From an uncultured Clostridia bacterium (lineage in GTDB: Bacteria > Bacillota > Clostridia > Oscillospirales > Ruminococcaceae): a stretch of 64,000 bases of DNA. Position numbers and translations under genes: made by a program. The stretch spans positions 35,332-99,331 of the forward strand of contig CALWZA010000025.1 in assembly GCA_944385905.1 (NCBI GenBank). The letters are read 5' to 3'. The notes beneath the pieces are model-generated. The model worked only from the letters and a program-made list of their open reading frames with translations, made no database searches and was not told where the DNA came from. Numbering within the stretch: position 1 is the first letter of the stretch; the number at the start of each line of letters is the position of its first letter. Positions 34,478 to 43,163 of this stretch are shown here, in pieces.

Positions 34478-34660
34478 CTAAGCTTCTTTCTTGATAACCT
34501 CTACGCCCTTATAATATCCGCAATTTGAGCAAACCTTGTGTGGTGAAGTGAGTTCACCGCAATGTGAGCACTTGCTGAGTGCGGGTGCGTCAAGCTTCCA
34601 TACTGCAGAACGTCTCTTGTCACGGCGAGCCTTGGAAGTCTTTCTCTTTGGTACAGCCAT
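34478..34660 (-). CDS. rpmF: 50S ribosomal protein L32
   Basis: A 60-residue L32 with the N-terminus M-A-V-P-K-R-K-T-S-K and two CxxC pairs (C-S-H-C, C-S-N-C), the zinc-binding type. AGGAGGTG precedes the ATG. It follows the DUF177 gene, the standard operon. Confidence 0.97.
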   Translation of the reverse strand: MAVPKRKTSKARRDKRRSAVWKLDAPALSKCSHCGELTSPHKVCSNCGYYKGVEVIKKEA

Positions 34661-34702
34661 TCTGGCACCTCCTCTTAAGGATTATTGTAGATTTACTGCT
34701 CG

Positions 34703-35167
34703 TTACGATTGCTTGCCGTCACATGTACACTCTGAAACATTTAAATCCGTTCCGCATTTCTGACATAACCCTTTGCAGTCATCCCTGCAAAGCACTTTAG
34801 TCGGCAGCTGCAGCAATAAATCGGAAATAGCTAACTCATTCAAATCAAGAGTATTGTCTTCACAAACTACATACTCATCATTTTCGTCCTCAGAATTCAG
34901 ACTCTTTACAAGTATGTGCCGAAAATCAAATTTGTACTCCCGTTCAAATTCCTTGAGACATCTGTCGCATTCAAGTCCCATTGTGAACGTGACAGAGTAC
35001 GCCAGTTCGCAAACCCCTGTCCTATTCTCAACTGTTCCCTCAGCTTTTACCGGTGTGAGAAAAGTTCCTACGCCGTGCAGCCTTCCCAATTCCTCTAACG
35101 GAATACTGCATTCAAACGATTTTTTCTCGCCGACAACATAAAGCAATCGCTTTAGCTCTAATATCAT
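34703..35167 (-). CDS. DUF177 (YceD-like) protein
   Basis: A 154-residue DUF177/YceD protein. It has the family cysteines in L-E-C-D-R-C-L and at the C-terminus (G-L-C-Q-K-C-G). It is encoded upstream of rpmF in most bacteria; YceD is linked to 23S rRNA accumulation in E. coli and plants. It shares the consensus promoter with rpmF. Confidence 0.92.
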   Translation of the reverse strand: MILELKRLLYVVGEKKSFECSIPLEELGRLHGVGTFLTPVKAEGTVENRTGVCELAYSVTFTMGLECDRCLKEFEREYKFDFRHILVKSLNSEDENDEYVVCEDNTLDLNELAISDLLLQLPTKVLCRDDCKGLCQKCGTDLNVSECTCDGKQS

Positions 35168-35194
35168 CTTACACCTCAGAATATCACAAATTTT

Positions 35195-35223
35195 ATTATA
35201 ACTAAATTTATTGAACTTGTCAA
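35195..35223 (-). promoter_or_regulatory. Consensus promoter for DUF177-rpmF
   Basis: On the minus strand a perfect TTGACA (35218-35223) and a perfect TATAAT (35195-35200) are 17 bases apart. Confidence 0.85.
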
Positions 35224-35257
35224 CTGTTTTTTTCCGAATTTCCTACTTATTCATCGG

Positions 35258-35662
35258 CTACTTTTCAAACGCTTTTACGCTTTCTGGAAGCTCGGATTCA
35301 TCAGCAGAAACTGTGAAAACAACCTTGATGTCTTTTGTCAGAACCGCTACTCGCGACAGCAGAGATGCCAGCGCCTCATAGTCTCTGCCGCCGATTCTGA
35401 GTATTCCGTCTACAAATATTTCGGAAATATCATAGTTTCCCGCAAGCATTCCGGCTACAAATCCATAAAATGTATCATATCCCGTGATTCCGTATTCCTC
35501 AACGTCTACAAGCCTAACGCTGTGAGGAATATCGTATGTCAGTTTCATTCCTCTTTCAATGCAAACAACATTTCCGGTACTTTTCTCAGCGTCTTCCTTA
35601 ATCATGTCGATAAGTACTTTTGTTTTGCCTGTACCTTTTTTGCCTGTTATTAACTTTATCAT
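35258..35662 (-). CDS. Small P-loop protein of unknown function
   Basis: A 134-residue protein with a Walker A motif at its very N-terminus, G-K-K-G-T-G-K-T-K (residues 6-14), and a hydrophobic strand ending in aspartate (I-F-V-D) that could be Walker B. Similar proteins in Ruminococcaceae are sometimes labelled PilT-like, but nothing here supports twitching motility. GGAG seven bases before the ATG at 35662 sets the start; the open frame begins 13 codons earlier. It lies between pgi and the DUF177 promoter and may be co-transcribed with pgi (gap 78 bases). Confidence 0.7.
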   Translation of the reverse strand: MIKLITGKKGTGKTKVLIDMIKEDAEKSTGNVVCIERGMKLTYDIPHSVRLVDVEEYGITGYDTFYGFVAGMLAGNYDISEIFVDGILRIGGRDYEALASLLSRVAVLTKDIKVVFTVSADESELPESVKAFEK

Positions 35663-35740
35663 AATAACACTCCGTTCCGCCTTTCGGCAATCTATTTCCA
35701 AGCCCTTTGGGCCTTTGGAGCAATATTTGCGCGCCCTTTT

Positions 35741-37072
35741 TTACTTGAGCTTTTCCTCAAGCTCTGCCCTTCTGTTCTCATATCCCGGTTTTCCTAAAAG
35801 CGCGAACATATTCTTCTTATAGCTCTCTACTCCCGGCTGGTCAAACGGGTTTACTCCGAGCAGATAACCTGATATCGCGCATGCTTTTTCAAAGAAATAT
35901 ACTATTTCTCCGAAATTCTCCTCGTCAAGTCTGTCCACTTCAATGACAACGTTAGGTACTCCGCCCTCGGTATGAGCCAAAACAGTGCCCTCAAAAGCTT
36001 TTCTGTTTACTACAGACATATTCTGGTTTGTCAAGAAATTAAGACCGTCGAGGTTTTCCTTATCGTTTTCAAGGAAAATATCCTGCTTAGGATTTTTGAT
36101 ATCGACAACCGTCTCAAATATAATATGAGAGCCATCCTGTATGAATTGTCCCAGCGAATGAAGATCTGTTGAGAAAGTACATGCCGACGGGAAAAGTCCC
36201 TTGCCGTCTTTTCCTTCGCTCTCGCCGAAAAGCTGTTTAAACCACTCAGCCATCATTGTAAAGCTTGGGTCATAGGAAACGAGCATCTCAACAGCTTTGC
36301 CCTTTCTGAACATTATGTTTCTCAGAGCCGCATAGGTATAGCAATCGTTTCCGTCGTCCTTTGAATAAATCTCCTGCGCTTTTTTGGCTCCCTCCATAAT
36401 CTTGTCTATATCGCATCCTGCGACTGCAATAGGCAAAAGTCCGACAGCTGTCAAAACCGAGTAGCGTCCTCCGACGTCATCGGCGATTGTGAACGTTTCA
36501 TAGCCTTCGGTATCGGAAAGCTCTTTCAAGGTTCCTCTTGCCTTATCTGTTGTGGCAAAAATTCTTGTTCTTGCCTCTTCCTTGCCGTATTTCTTTTCAA
36601 GAAGCTCCTTGAAAATTCTGAAAGCAAGTGCAGGCTCGGTTGTTGTTCCGGACTTTGAGATGACATTTACGCAAATGTCCTTGCCCTCGCAGATTGAAAG
36701 CACTTCGCTGAGGTATGTCGGGCTTATATTGTTTCCGACAAAATAAATATCCGGAGTATCCTTTTTAAGATTATTATAGAAAGGTGACTTTAAAAGCTCA
36801 ATCGCGGCACGTGCTCCGAGATAAGAGCCGCCGATTCCGATAGCTATAAACACATCGCACTTTTTCTGGATTCTCTTTGCAGCGGCTTTGATTCTTTCAA
36901 ACTCTTCCTTATCATAATCTGTGGGAAGGTTTACCCAGCCGAGAAAATCATTTCCGAGACCCGAACGGGTTTCTATAAGATTGTGCGCCGCAGATACCTG
37001 TGCTGCCATACCCTGTATCTCATTTTCGCCGACAAAGCTCTTCAGATATTTTGTATTTAACTTAATTGACAA
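35741..37072 (-). CDS. pgi: Glucose-6-phosphate isomerase
   Basis: A 443-residue isomerase interconverting glucose-6-phosphate and fructose-6-phosphate. The sugar-phosphate binding S-K-S-G-T-T-T-E and the C-terminal F-D-Q-P-G-V-E are diagnostic, and the length is that of the Gram-positive type. The start codon is TTG at 37072, with AGAGGA about 12 bases upstream; no in-frame ATG or GTG fits. It has its own promoter. Confidence 0.96.
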   Translation of the reverse strand: MSIKLNTKYLKSFVGENEIQGMAAQVSAAHNLIETRSGLGNDFLGWVNLPTDYDKEEFERIKAAAKRIQKKCDVFIAIGIGGSYLGARAAIELLKSPFYNNLKKDTPDIYFVGNNISPTYLSEVLSICEGKDICVNVISKSGTTTEPALAFRIFKELLEKKYGKEEARTRIFATTDKARGTLKELSDTEGYETFTIADDVGGRYSVLTAVGLLPIAVAGCDIDKIMEGAKKAQEIYSKDDGNDCYTYAALRNIMFRKGKAVEMLVSYDPSFTMMAEWFKQLFGESEGKDGKGLFPSACTFSTDLHSLGQFIQDGSHIIFETVVDIKNPKQDIFLENDKENLDGLNFLTNQNMSVVNRKAFEGTVLAHTEGGVPNVVIEVDRLDEENFGEIVYFFEKACAISGYLLGVNPFDQPGVESYKKNMFALLGKPGYENRRAELEEKLK

Positions 37073-37109
37073 ATCACGTCATATCCTCTCATTTAAAGTT
37101 TACAATTAT

Positions 37110-37138
37110 ATTTTACAACAAAACCGAAGCTTTTGCAA
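37110..37138 (-). promoter_or_regulatory. Promoter for pgi
   Basis: On the minus strand TTGCAA (37133-37138) and TAAAAT (37110-37115) are 17 bases apart. Confidence 0.65.
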
Positions 37139-37188
37139 TATCTTTTAAACAGGCTCTGGACATTTGTGCAATTATGCCTGTAATGTTA

Positions 37189-38343
37189 TTAAAAATTAAA
37201 CATATTGTACAAAACCTTCTTGATGGCAATAATAATAGTCATTTCTCTCACGCTTTCTCCGGCTACTATATTGATTTGGTGTATTTCTTGTCCGTCAGAG
37301 GTAAATACAGCTTTACCTATAACCTGTCCTTTTGATACGGGGGCTTCAACAGAAGGCTCAAGCTCAACCATAACCTTTACTCCTGACGCAGCTCCCTTTC
37401 TGAGTATTATTTCATCATTGTTTTCGGGCACTGATTTGACCGACAGCACCTCACCGCCCGAAACGGCAACATCTGTCAAAAGCTCCTTGCCGATTTCTGG
37501 CAAATAGCTCTCAAAGCCAGTAAATCCGTAATTAAGCAGAGCCTTAGCCACAGTAAACCTTTCGTCCTTATCACTGCTTCCCAGCACAACCGCGACCATT
37601 TTCATCCCGCTTTTTTCTGCCGAAGCAACGACACAGTTTCCGGCAAGCTCAGAAGCCGCCGCTTTCATTCCCGTAAGTCCCTGATAGCTTCTTACAAGCA
37701 GGTTTGTATTGACAAGGTTTGTCTGACCTCCGCGCACATCAGTCATCCAAGTCAAATAATAATCGGTTAAAAAATCATATTTAGTCAGCTCAGCCGCAAG
37801 CTTTGCCATGTCTTTCGCGGTTGAGCAATTCGCCTCGGACATTCCCGTTGCGTCCGCAAAAACCGTACTGGTCATTGAAAGCTCCTGCGCCCTTTCGTTC
37901 ATCATTTTAACGAAATTTTCTTCCGTGCCGCCGATTTTTTCAGCAAGCACTACCGCCGCGTCATTCGCGTTGCCGACAGTTACCGCTAAGAGAAGCTCTC
38001 TTATTGTTATCTTTTCCCCGACGTTTAGCCAGATTTGCGTTCCCTGCATTGAGTTTGCGTACTTTGAAGCTGTTGTCTCAGTCTCTTCCGATATTCTCTC
38101 GCCGTCAATTGCTTCGGCTGTCAGTAGAATTGTCATCAGTTTTACCAAATGTGACACGTTTCTTTTTTCATCAGCGTTTTTTTCCTCAAGTACGGCTCCT
38201 GTTTTCGCTTCCATTAATATATAAGACGGAACCTCAGTGCTGTCCAGAATCTCTCTCGGAGTTTTTTCCGCTGCTAATCCTCTTACAGCAGAATTAGCCA
38301 GCAGCACCGATGAGCACAATATTCCAAATAAAACTTTTTTCAT
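37189..38343 (-). CDS. D,D-carboxypeptidase (peptidase S11) homologue, probably inactive
   Basis: A 384-residue exported protein of the DacF/PBP5 family with a signal peptide (residues ~1-25) and a C-terminal beta domain. GGAGGT five bases upstream fixes the ATG at 38343; the open frame extends 26 codons further. The three catalytic motifs are all changed: the nucleophile position of SxxK is His65 (H-L-V-K), SxN reads N-A-N (125-127), and KTG reads K-A-A (227-229). The flanking residues align without gaps. It therefore should not cleave D-Ala-D-Ala and may be a binding or regulatory pseudoenzyme. Confidence 0.85.
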   Translation of the reverse strand: MKKVLFGILCSSVLLANSAVRGLAAEKTPREILDSTEVPSYILMEAKTGAVLEEKNADEKRNVSHLVKLMTILLTAEAIDGERISEETETTASKYANSMQGTQIWLNVGEKITIRELLLAVTVGNANDAAVVLAEKIGGTEENFVKMMNERAQELSMTSTVFADATGMSEANCSTAKDMAKLAAELTKYDFLTDYYLTWMTDVRGGQTNLVNTNLLVRSYQGLTGMKAAASELAGNCVVASAEKSGMKMVAVVLGSSDKDERFTVAKALLNYGFTGFESYLPEIGKELLTDVAVSGGEVLSVKSVPENNDEIILRKGAASGVKVMVELEPSVEAPVSKGQVIGKAVFTSDGQEIHQINIVAGESVREMTIIIAIKKVLYNMFNF

Positions 38344-38389
38344 ACAATACCTCCGAACAATTTTCGGTAATATTGTATGCTGAATATAC

Positions 38390-38418
38390 AAAAATACCCG
38401 TCGCGAATACGAGACGGG
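38390..38418 (-). terminator. Terminator after the HPr-like gene
   Basis: In minus orientation CCCGTC pairs with GACGGG and TATTTTTG follows. Confidence 0.75.
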
Positions 38419-38430
38419 CAATTGTAATTT

Positions 38431-38658
38431 TTACTTTGCAACAAAAGGAGCGATGTCTTTTTCAAACTCCTCACAGCTGTCTACATGCGCTTCCAGGTCG
38501 ATCGGCTTTGAAAGATCAAGGCTGAAAATTCCCATGATTGATTTTGCGTCTATCGCGTATCTTCCCGAAATAAGATCTACGTCAAAATCATATTTTGAAA
38601 CTGTGCTTACAAAATTCTTAACGTCGTTAATTGTACTGAGCTGAATTTTTGTCTTCAT
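38431..38658 (-). CDS. HPr-like protein lacking the PTS histidine (Crh-like)
   Basis: A 75-residue HPr-family protein. The regulatory serine region is kept as K-S-I-M-G (Ser40, equivalent to Ser46 of HPr). The active-site segment that normally reads G-x-H-A-R-P is replaced by I-N-D-V-K-N and has no histidine, so it cannot carry PTS phosphate. This is the logic of Crh in Bacillus, a target of HPr kinase used for catabolite control. hprK itself is at the end of this window. It has a consensus promoter and its own terminator. Confidence 0.85.
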   Translation of the reverse strand: MKTKIQLSTINDVKNFVSTVSKYDFDVDLISGRYAIDAKSIMGIFSLDLSKPIDLEAHVDSCEEFEKDIAPFVAK

Positions 38659-38710
38659 AAAAAGCCCTCCCTGAAAATTTGGTATAATGTCGTAAAAACT
38701 TTACCTTTTT

Positions 38711-38739
38711 AATATATCAATTTTCTTACCGATTGTCAA
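38711..38739 (-). promoter_or_regulatory. Promoter for the HPr-like gene
   Basis: On the minus strand a perfect TTGACA (38734-38739) and TATATT (38711-38716) are 17 bases apart. Confidence 0.8.
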
Positions 38740-38765
38740 GGGTTGCACACATCTTTTTACAAACG

Positions 38766-39791
38766 CTATCCGCGTCTTTGCGATGAAACTTGCTCAAATC
38801 CGTCTTTGAGCATATCCGACATTTTTACGGCTTTTAAAGCGCCTTCGGCTGTACACTCAAACGGATTTGACGAGATAACCGCTTTGACTCCGAGACTTTT
38901 TTCAATCAGCCGGTCAAGTCCTTTTAACAAGGAGCCTCCCCCGGAAAGAAAAATACCGTTTGTATGAATATCCGAAATGAGCTCCGGCGGGGTTTTTTCA
39001 AGCACTTCTCTCACTGCTAAAACTATTTCGACGGCCTTTTCACAAACAGCCTTATATATACTATTCTGCGTTATTATTACACGCCGGGGCATTCCGCTTA
39101 TTAAATCCTTGCCCTTTATTTCCTCTTTTATTTCATCACCGGGTTCGGACAAGCTTGCAAGTTCGATTTTTATCCGCTCTGCCGTCAGTTCTCCGACAAG
39201 CAGTTTATATTTTGAAGCTATCGCTTTAATAATTGACTCTGTTATATCGTTTCCAGCACACTTTACAGACTTTTTTATGACTGTTCCGCCAAGCGAAACA
39301 ACCGCTATATCCGTAGTACCTCCGCCGATATCGACAACCATTTTCCCTTCAGGGGAAATTACGCCGGCACCAAAACCTATAAGCGCCGCAAGAGGATGCT
39401 CAACAAGAAATACTTTTCTCGCTCCCGCGCAAAACGCAGTATCTGCCATTGATTTTTTCTCAACGTCAGTTGCTGATGCCGGTACGCATATCGAAACGCG
39501 CGGATTAATTATGTGTCTGCCGCCGACGGCTTTTTGAAGAAAAACTTTTAATGTTGCTCGAGCGGTTTCGAGGTCTGATATTCTCCCTCTGCACATCAGT
39601 TTTAGCAGTGTCAGGCGTTTTGGTGTTTTTCCTGTCATGCTGTAAGCTCTTTTTCCGACTGCGATTATTCTACCTTTCTCGTTATCAAGCGCTGCGAAAG
39701 ACGGTTCGTTCAGCACTATTCCTTTTTGTTCCGTAACAATTACTGTGTTTGACGTTCCGAAATCAATTCCGATATCATCAAATGCGCTCAC
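38766..39791 (-). CDS. mreB: MreB/Mbl-family actin-like protein
   Basis: A 341-residue bacterial actin that organises the cell-wall elongation machinery as membrane-bound filaments. The phosphate 1 loop reads D-F-G-T-S-N-T (family usually DLGTAN), and phosphate 2 is V-V-D-I-G-G-G-T-T-D. A C-terminal G-G-G-S-L-L is also present. The start is GTG at 39791, with AAAGGAG eight bases upstream. It is the last gene of the prmA-hypothetical-recD2-comF-mreB run and has no mreC/mreD partners here, so it may be one of several paralogues. Confidence 0.88.
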   Translation of the reverse strand: MSAFDDIGIDFGTSNTVIVTEQKGIVLNEPSFAALDNEKGRIIAVGKRAYSMTGKTPKRLTLLKLMCRGRISDLETARATLKVFLQKAVGGRHIINPRVSICVPASATDVEKKSMADTAFCAGARKVFLVEHPLAALIGFGAGVISPEGKMVVDIGGGTTDIAVVSLGGTVIKKSVKCAGNDITESIIKAIASKYKLLVGELTAERIKIELASLSEPGDEIKEEIKGKDLISGMPRRVIITQNSIYKAVCEKAVEIVLAVREVLEKTPPELISDIHTNGIFLSGGGSLLKGLDRLIEKSLGVKAVISSNPFECTAEGALKAVKMSDMLKDGFEQVSSQRRG

Positions 39792-39804
39792 ACATCATGC
39801 TCCT

Positions 39805-40548
39805 TTACGTACCAGCCGGATTTTTACTCCCATATTTTTCTTTGTCAAACCGGGTGACGGCTATGACAGCGCAGTAAACCTTTTTCGCTCCCATACTTTT
39901 CAGCACTCTCGCGCACTCGCTCAAAGTTGAGCCTGTCGTTAGAATATCGTCGCAGAGTATTACTGTTTTACCGTCAATACTTTCGACGTTTTTTGCAGGC
40001 GCAAAAGCGTTTTTAACCATGGTTCTCCGCTCCTGCGCGGACAGCTCATGCTGAATTAAATCATCTGAAACTTTTACAATAAGTTTGTCAGAAAAATCAA
40101 TGCCTATGCTTTTGGCAACTGATTTGCCGATAACAGCCGAGTGATTCACGCCGCTTTTACGTATTCGCTTTTTACCCATCGGAACGCAGGTAACAATATC
40201 GGCGCTTGCGGCATATCCGCAGCTTTTCAGCTTTTCTGAAATTATCGGTGCGAAATACTCGGCACAGCCGAAGATCTCGCCCTCTTTCAAATTAAGCACT
40301 GCCTGTCTTGCCGACGATTCATAGAATACACACGAAACACAGCCGTCATATGAAAAGCTTTGAGTTTCGCACTCACACACTTTCATTCCGCATTTTATAC
40401 AGCAGCCGTCGCTTGGTTTCAGTTCTCCCTCGCACTCGGGGCAAAAATATTCTTTCCAGCCGATAACTTTTAAACAGCTTAAGCATCTGTTAGGAAAAAT
40501 CAAGTCGGCCGCAAATTGCTTCAAAGCCTTAGCAAGCGTTTTCATCAT
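39805..40548 (-). CDS. comF: ComF-family phosphoribosyltransferase-like protein
   Basis: A 247-residue ComF-like protein linked to DNA uptake and recombination. The N-terminus has a double zinc ribbon (C-L-S-C, C-P-E-C, C-I-K-C, C-E-C). The C-terminus has the PRPP-binding motif C-D-D-I-L-T-T-G-S-T. The open frame extends upstream, but GGGAG six bases before the ATG at 40548 sets the start, giving a 20-base overlap with recD2. Confidence 0.9.
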   Translation of the reverse strand: MMKTLAKALKQFAADLIFPNRCLSCLKVIGWKEYFCPECEGELKPSDGCCIKCGMKVCECETQSFSYDGCVSCVFYESSARQAVLNLKEGEIFGCAEYFAPIISEKLKSCGYAASADIVTCVPMGKKRIRKSGVNHSAVIGKSVAKSIGIDFSDKLIVKVSDDLIQHELSAQERRTMVKNAFAPAKNVESIDGKTVILCDDILTTGSTLSECARVLKSMGAKKVYCAVIAVTRFDKEKYGSKNPAGT

Positions 40549-42757
40549 TGCTCTCTCCCGCTTCCTCAAGCAGCATAGCTTTGAGACAAGTATACCTGTT
40601 TGTCCGCCTGTCGTTGTCAACCATCTGCTTTACTTTGTTTTTTGAGCCCGCAATTATAAGAAGCTTTTTGGCTCTGGTAACAGCTGTGTAAAACAAGTTT
40701 CTGAAATAAAGCTTGTCAAAGCCTCCGAGGAGAGGAAGAATAACCGCGTCAAACTCACTTCCCTGACTCTTGTGGACTGTTATAGCATAGGCAAGCTCAA
40801 GTTCATCGAGCATGGACTGAGTATAGCTGCATACCCGCCCGTCAAAATCAATTGTAATAATGTCAAGAAGCTTATTTATCTTTATTATGATTCCTATATC
40901 CCCGTTAAAAATTCCCTGCCCGTCCTCGTCTTCCTTTTTCCACGTTATATCGTAGTTATTTTTCGTCTGCATAACCTTGTCGCCGAAGCGGAACGTATAA
41001 AGCTTGTGCTTTATTTCAGATTTATCCTTTGACGGAGGATTTATCTCCTGCTGAAGCCTGCGGTTTAGCTCGACCGTTCCGGCAGGTCCTTTTCTTGTCG
41101 GAGACAGCACCTGAATATCGTCAATCGGAGAATATCCGTAAGCGTTTGGAAGGCGGGTTTTGCAAAGCTCTACAGTGAGCTCGGTCAGGCTTTCAAAATC
41201 AAGCCGCTGGAAAAAGAAAAAGTCACTGTCCTTTTTTGAAAGATCAGGCATGACACCATTCACTATCCGGTGAGCGTTCGTTATTATTGTACTCTCCTGC
41301 GCCTGTCGAAAAATCTCGTTTAAGCGCACTGTCGGCACAACTTTGCTTTCAATTATATCCCGAAGCACGTTTCCCGCTCCGACTGACGGAAGCTGGTCGC
41401 TGTCTCCAACCATTATCAGCTTACAGGTTATCGGCACGGCTTTGAGCAAAGCTTCAAACAGCATGACATCAACCATCGACATTTCGTCTATAATAATGAC
41501 GTCACATTCAAGCGGATTGCTTTCATTGTGCTCAAACACCATTTTTTCCGGATTTGAGCTTTTCATCACAAGCAGACGGTGTATTGTTTTTGCCTCATAG
41601 CCTGTTAAATCGGAAATCCTTTTCGCGGCTCGTCCTGTCGGGGCGCATATCATAACCTTTTCTCCCTGCTGTTCAAAAAGCGAAATAATAGCGTTTAAGG
41701 TTGTTGTTTTTCCGGTTCCCGGTCCTCCCGTGAGCACCATATATCCGCACGACAAGGCTGTGTTTATAGCCTCCCTTTGCCTTTGAGCATAGATGATTTT
41801 ATTCTGCTCCTCGGCAATGTTTATTACCTCATCGAAATTAACCGTATTGTCAAATAAAAGCTTTTTCATTATGGCAAGCCTTCTGGCAATATAAAGCTCG
41901 GCGTCGTGAAAAGCTCTCAGCATTATAAACGGACGGTTCTTTTTCATGTATACATAAAGATTTTCATTTTCGGTTTCTTTAGATATTACCTCAGCAAGCC
42001 TTTCGGCTGACACATTTAAAAAACCGGAACATTTGCTTATAAGCCTGTCCTCAGGAAGACAAGTGTGTCCTGCCTCGGCGTTTTCGTTTAAGACGTAAAT
42101 TATTCCTGCCGCCAGTCGCTTTTCATCATCGCCCGCAATTCCCTTATCAGAGGCGATTTCCTCAGCCTTCATAAAGGAAAGCTCTATTCCGGGGCGGCAC
42201 ATTATATAGGGGTTGCTTTCAATATATCCCATAGCCGAGGATTTCCACTTTTCCCATGCTCTTACCCCGTATACGGCAGAAAGTCCGAGCTTTGAAAAAT
42301 AAATCAGCAGCGAACGAAATCCCATAACCTCTTTATAAGCCTCGGTAATTTTACGGCACTTGCTTTTTGTTATACCTTCTATTTCAAGCAGACGTTCGGG
42401 CTCGTTTTCAATTACCTCAAGAGTCGAGTCACCGAACGCCGCCACCATTTTCTTAGCTATTACAGGTCCTATCCCTTTTACAACTCCGCTTGCAAGATAT
42501 CTTTGGATATCCGCCGCCTCAGCGGGAAGCTCTCTTTCACAGTATTCTGCTTTAAACTGTCTGCCGAATTTCGGATGATATGTATATGTCCCCTCAAGCG
42601 TCAGCTCTTCGCCCTCCTCAACGTTTCCGAGCTCTCCGACAACCGTGAGGGGATCCCCTAAAAAATCGAGCGTTATGACAGCGAATCCGTTTTCCTCGTT
42701 CCGATACACAACGCTGTCCACGCTGCCTTTTATCGTTTCAGGCTTGCTGTTTTCCAT
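40529..42757 (-). CDS. recD2: ATP-dependent RecD2-like DNA helicase
   Basis: A 742-residue SF1B 5'-3' helicase of the RecD2 type (without RecBC), for DNA repair and recombination. It has N-terminal OB and helix-hairpin-helix regions, Walker A G-G-P-G-T-G-K-T-T near residue 350, the D-E-M-S-M-V-D motif II and the C-terminal motif V-H-K-S-Q-G-S-E-F. The length matches the family. It follows the hypothetical gene by 21 bases and overlaps comF. Confidence 0.95.
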   Translation of the reverse strand: MENSKPETIKGSVDSVVYRNEENGFAVITLDFLGDPLTVVGELGNVEEGEELTLEGTYTYHPKFGRQFKAEYCERELPAEAADIQRYLASGVVKGIGPVIAKKMVAAFGDSTLEVIENEPERLLEIEGITKSKCRKITEAYKEVMGFRSLLIYFSKLGLSAVYGVRAWEKWKSSAMGYIESNPYIMCRPGIELSFMKAEEIASDKGIAGDDEKRLAAGIIYVLNENAEAGHTCLPEDRLISKCSGFLNVSAERLAEVISKETENENLYVYMKKNRPFIMLRAFHDAELYIARRLAIMKKLLFDNTVNFDEVINIAEEQNKIIYAQRQREAINTALSCGYMVLTGGPGTGKTTTLNAIISLFEQQGEKVMICAPTGRAAKRISDLTGYEAKTIHRLLVMKSSNPEKMVFEHNESNPLECDVIIIDEMSMVDVMLFEALLKAVPITCKLIMVGDSDQLPSVGAGNVLRDIIESKVVPTVRLNEIFRQAQESTIITNAHRIVNGVMPDLSKKDSDFFFFQRLDFESLTELTVELCKTRLPNAYGYSPIDDIQVLSPTRKGPAGTVELNRRLQQEINPPSKDKSEIKHKLYTFRFGDKVMQTKNNYDITWKKEDEDGQGIFNGDIGIIIKINKLLDIITIDFDGRVCSYTQSMLDELELAYAITVHKSQGSEFDAVILPLLGGFDKLYFRNLFYTAVTRAKKLLIIAGSKNKVKQMVDNDRRTNRYTCLKAMLLEEAGESNDENAC

Positions 42758-42778
42758 GCTTCGCTGTCCTTTCCCGTT

Positions 42779-43114
42779 TTAACTTTCAAATATCTTTTCC
42801 CACTCGTTTTTTATTCTTTCAAAAGGAATCACCCTGATAAAATCATAAACGCTCTCAAGCTTTTCGCACAAAGCCTTTGTATCCCCATCAGTGCTTTCAA
42901 GCGCAATTATCAGCTTTTCGTCAAAATATTTTTGACATTTAATAAAGTTATTTACATAAATATCGACAGGCTCGTCTGCACCGCTTACTCTGATAATTGA
43001 ACACACCGTTTTTTTCGGTTTTACACTCACAGCCGAAACCGCTCTGCTGATTATGTATATTATGCCGAGCGTTACCGCCATAAGAATCACCGACATAATC
43101 AAGCCGTTTAACAT
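42779..43114 (-). CDS. Conserved-looking small membrane protein, unknown
   Basis: A 111-residue protein with one N-terminal membrane helix (residues ~5-28) and a mixed cytoplasmic part of about 80 residues. I do not recognise a family. GGGAGG eight bases before the ATG at 43114 fixes the start over a GTG three codons upstream. It lies between prmA and recD2 with short gaps, in one probable operon. Confidence 0.65.
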   Translation of the reverse strand: MLNGLIMSVILMAVTLGIIYIISRAVSAVSVKPKKTVCSIIRVSGADEPVDIYVNNFIKCQKYFDEKLIIALESTDGDTKALCEKLESVYDFIRVIPFERIKNEWEKIFES

Positions 43115-43163
43115 TGTGCTCACCTCCCATACATACTATGTTTGGGAGAAAAAGTGTGTTACG

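Noticed and set aside
35741..38343. Frameshifted or decaying carboxypeptidase pseudogene
   Set aside because: The frame is intact, with a signal peptide, a good ribosome site and aligned flanks, so a conserved inactive protein is more likely than decay.
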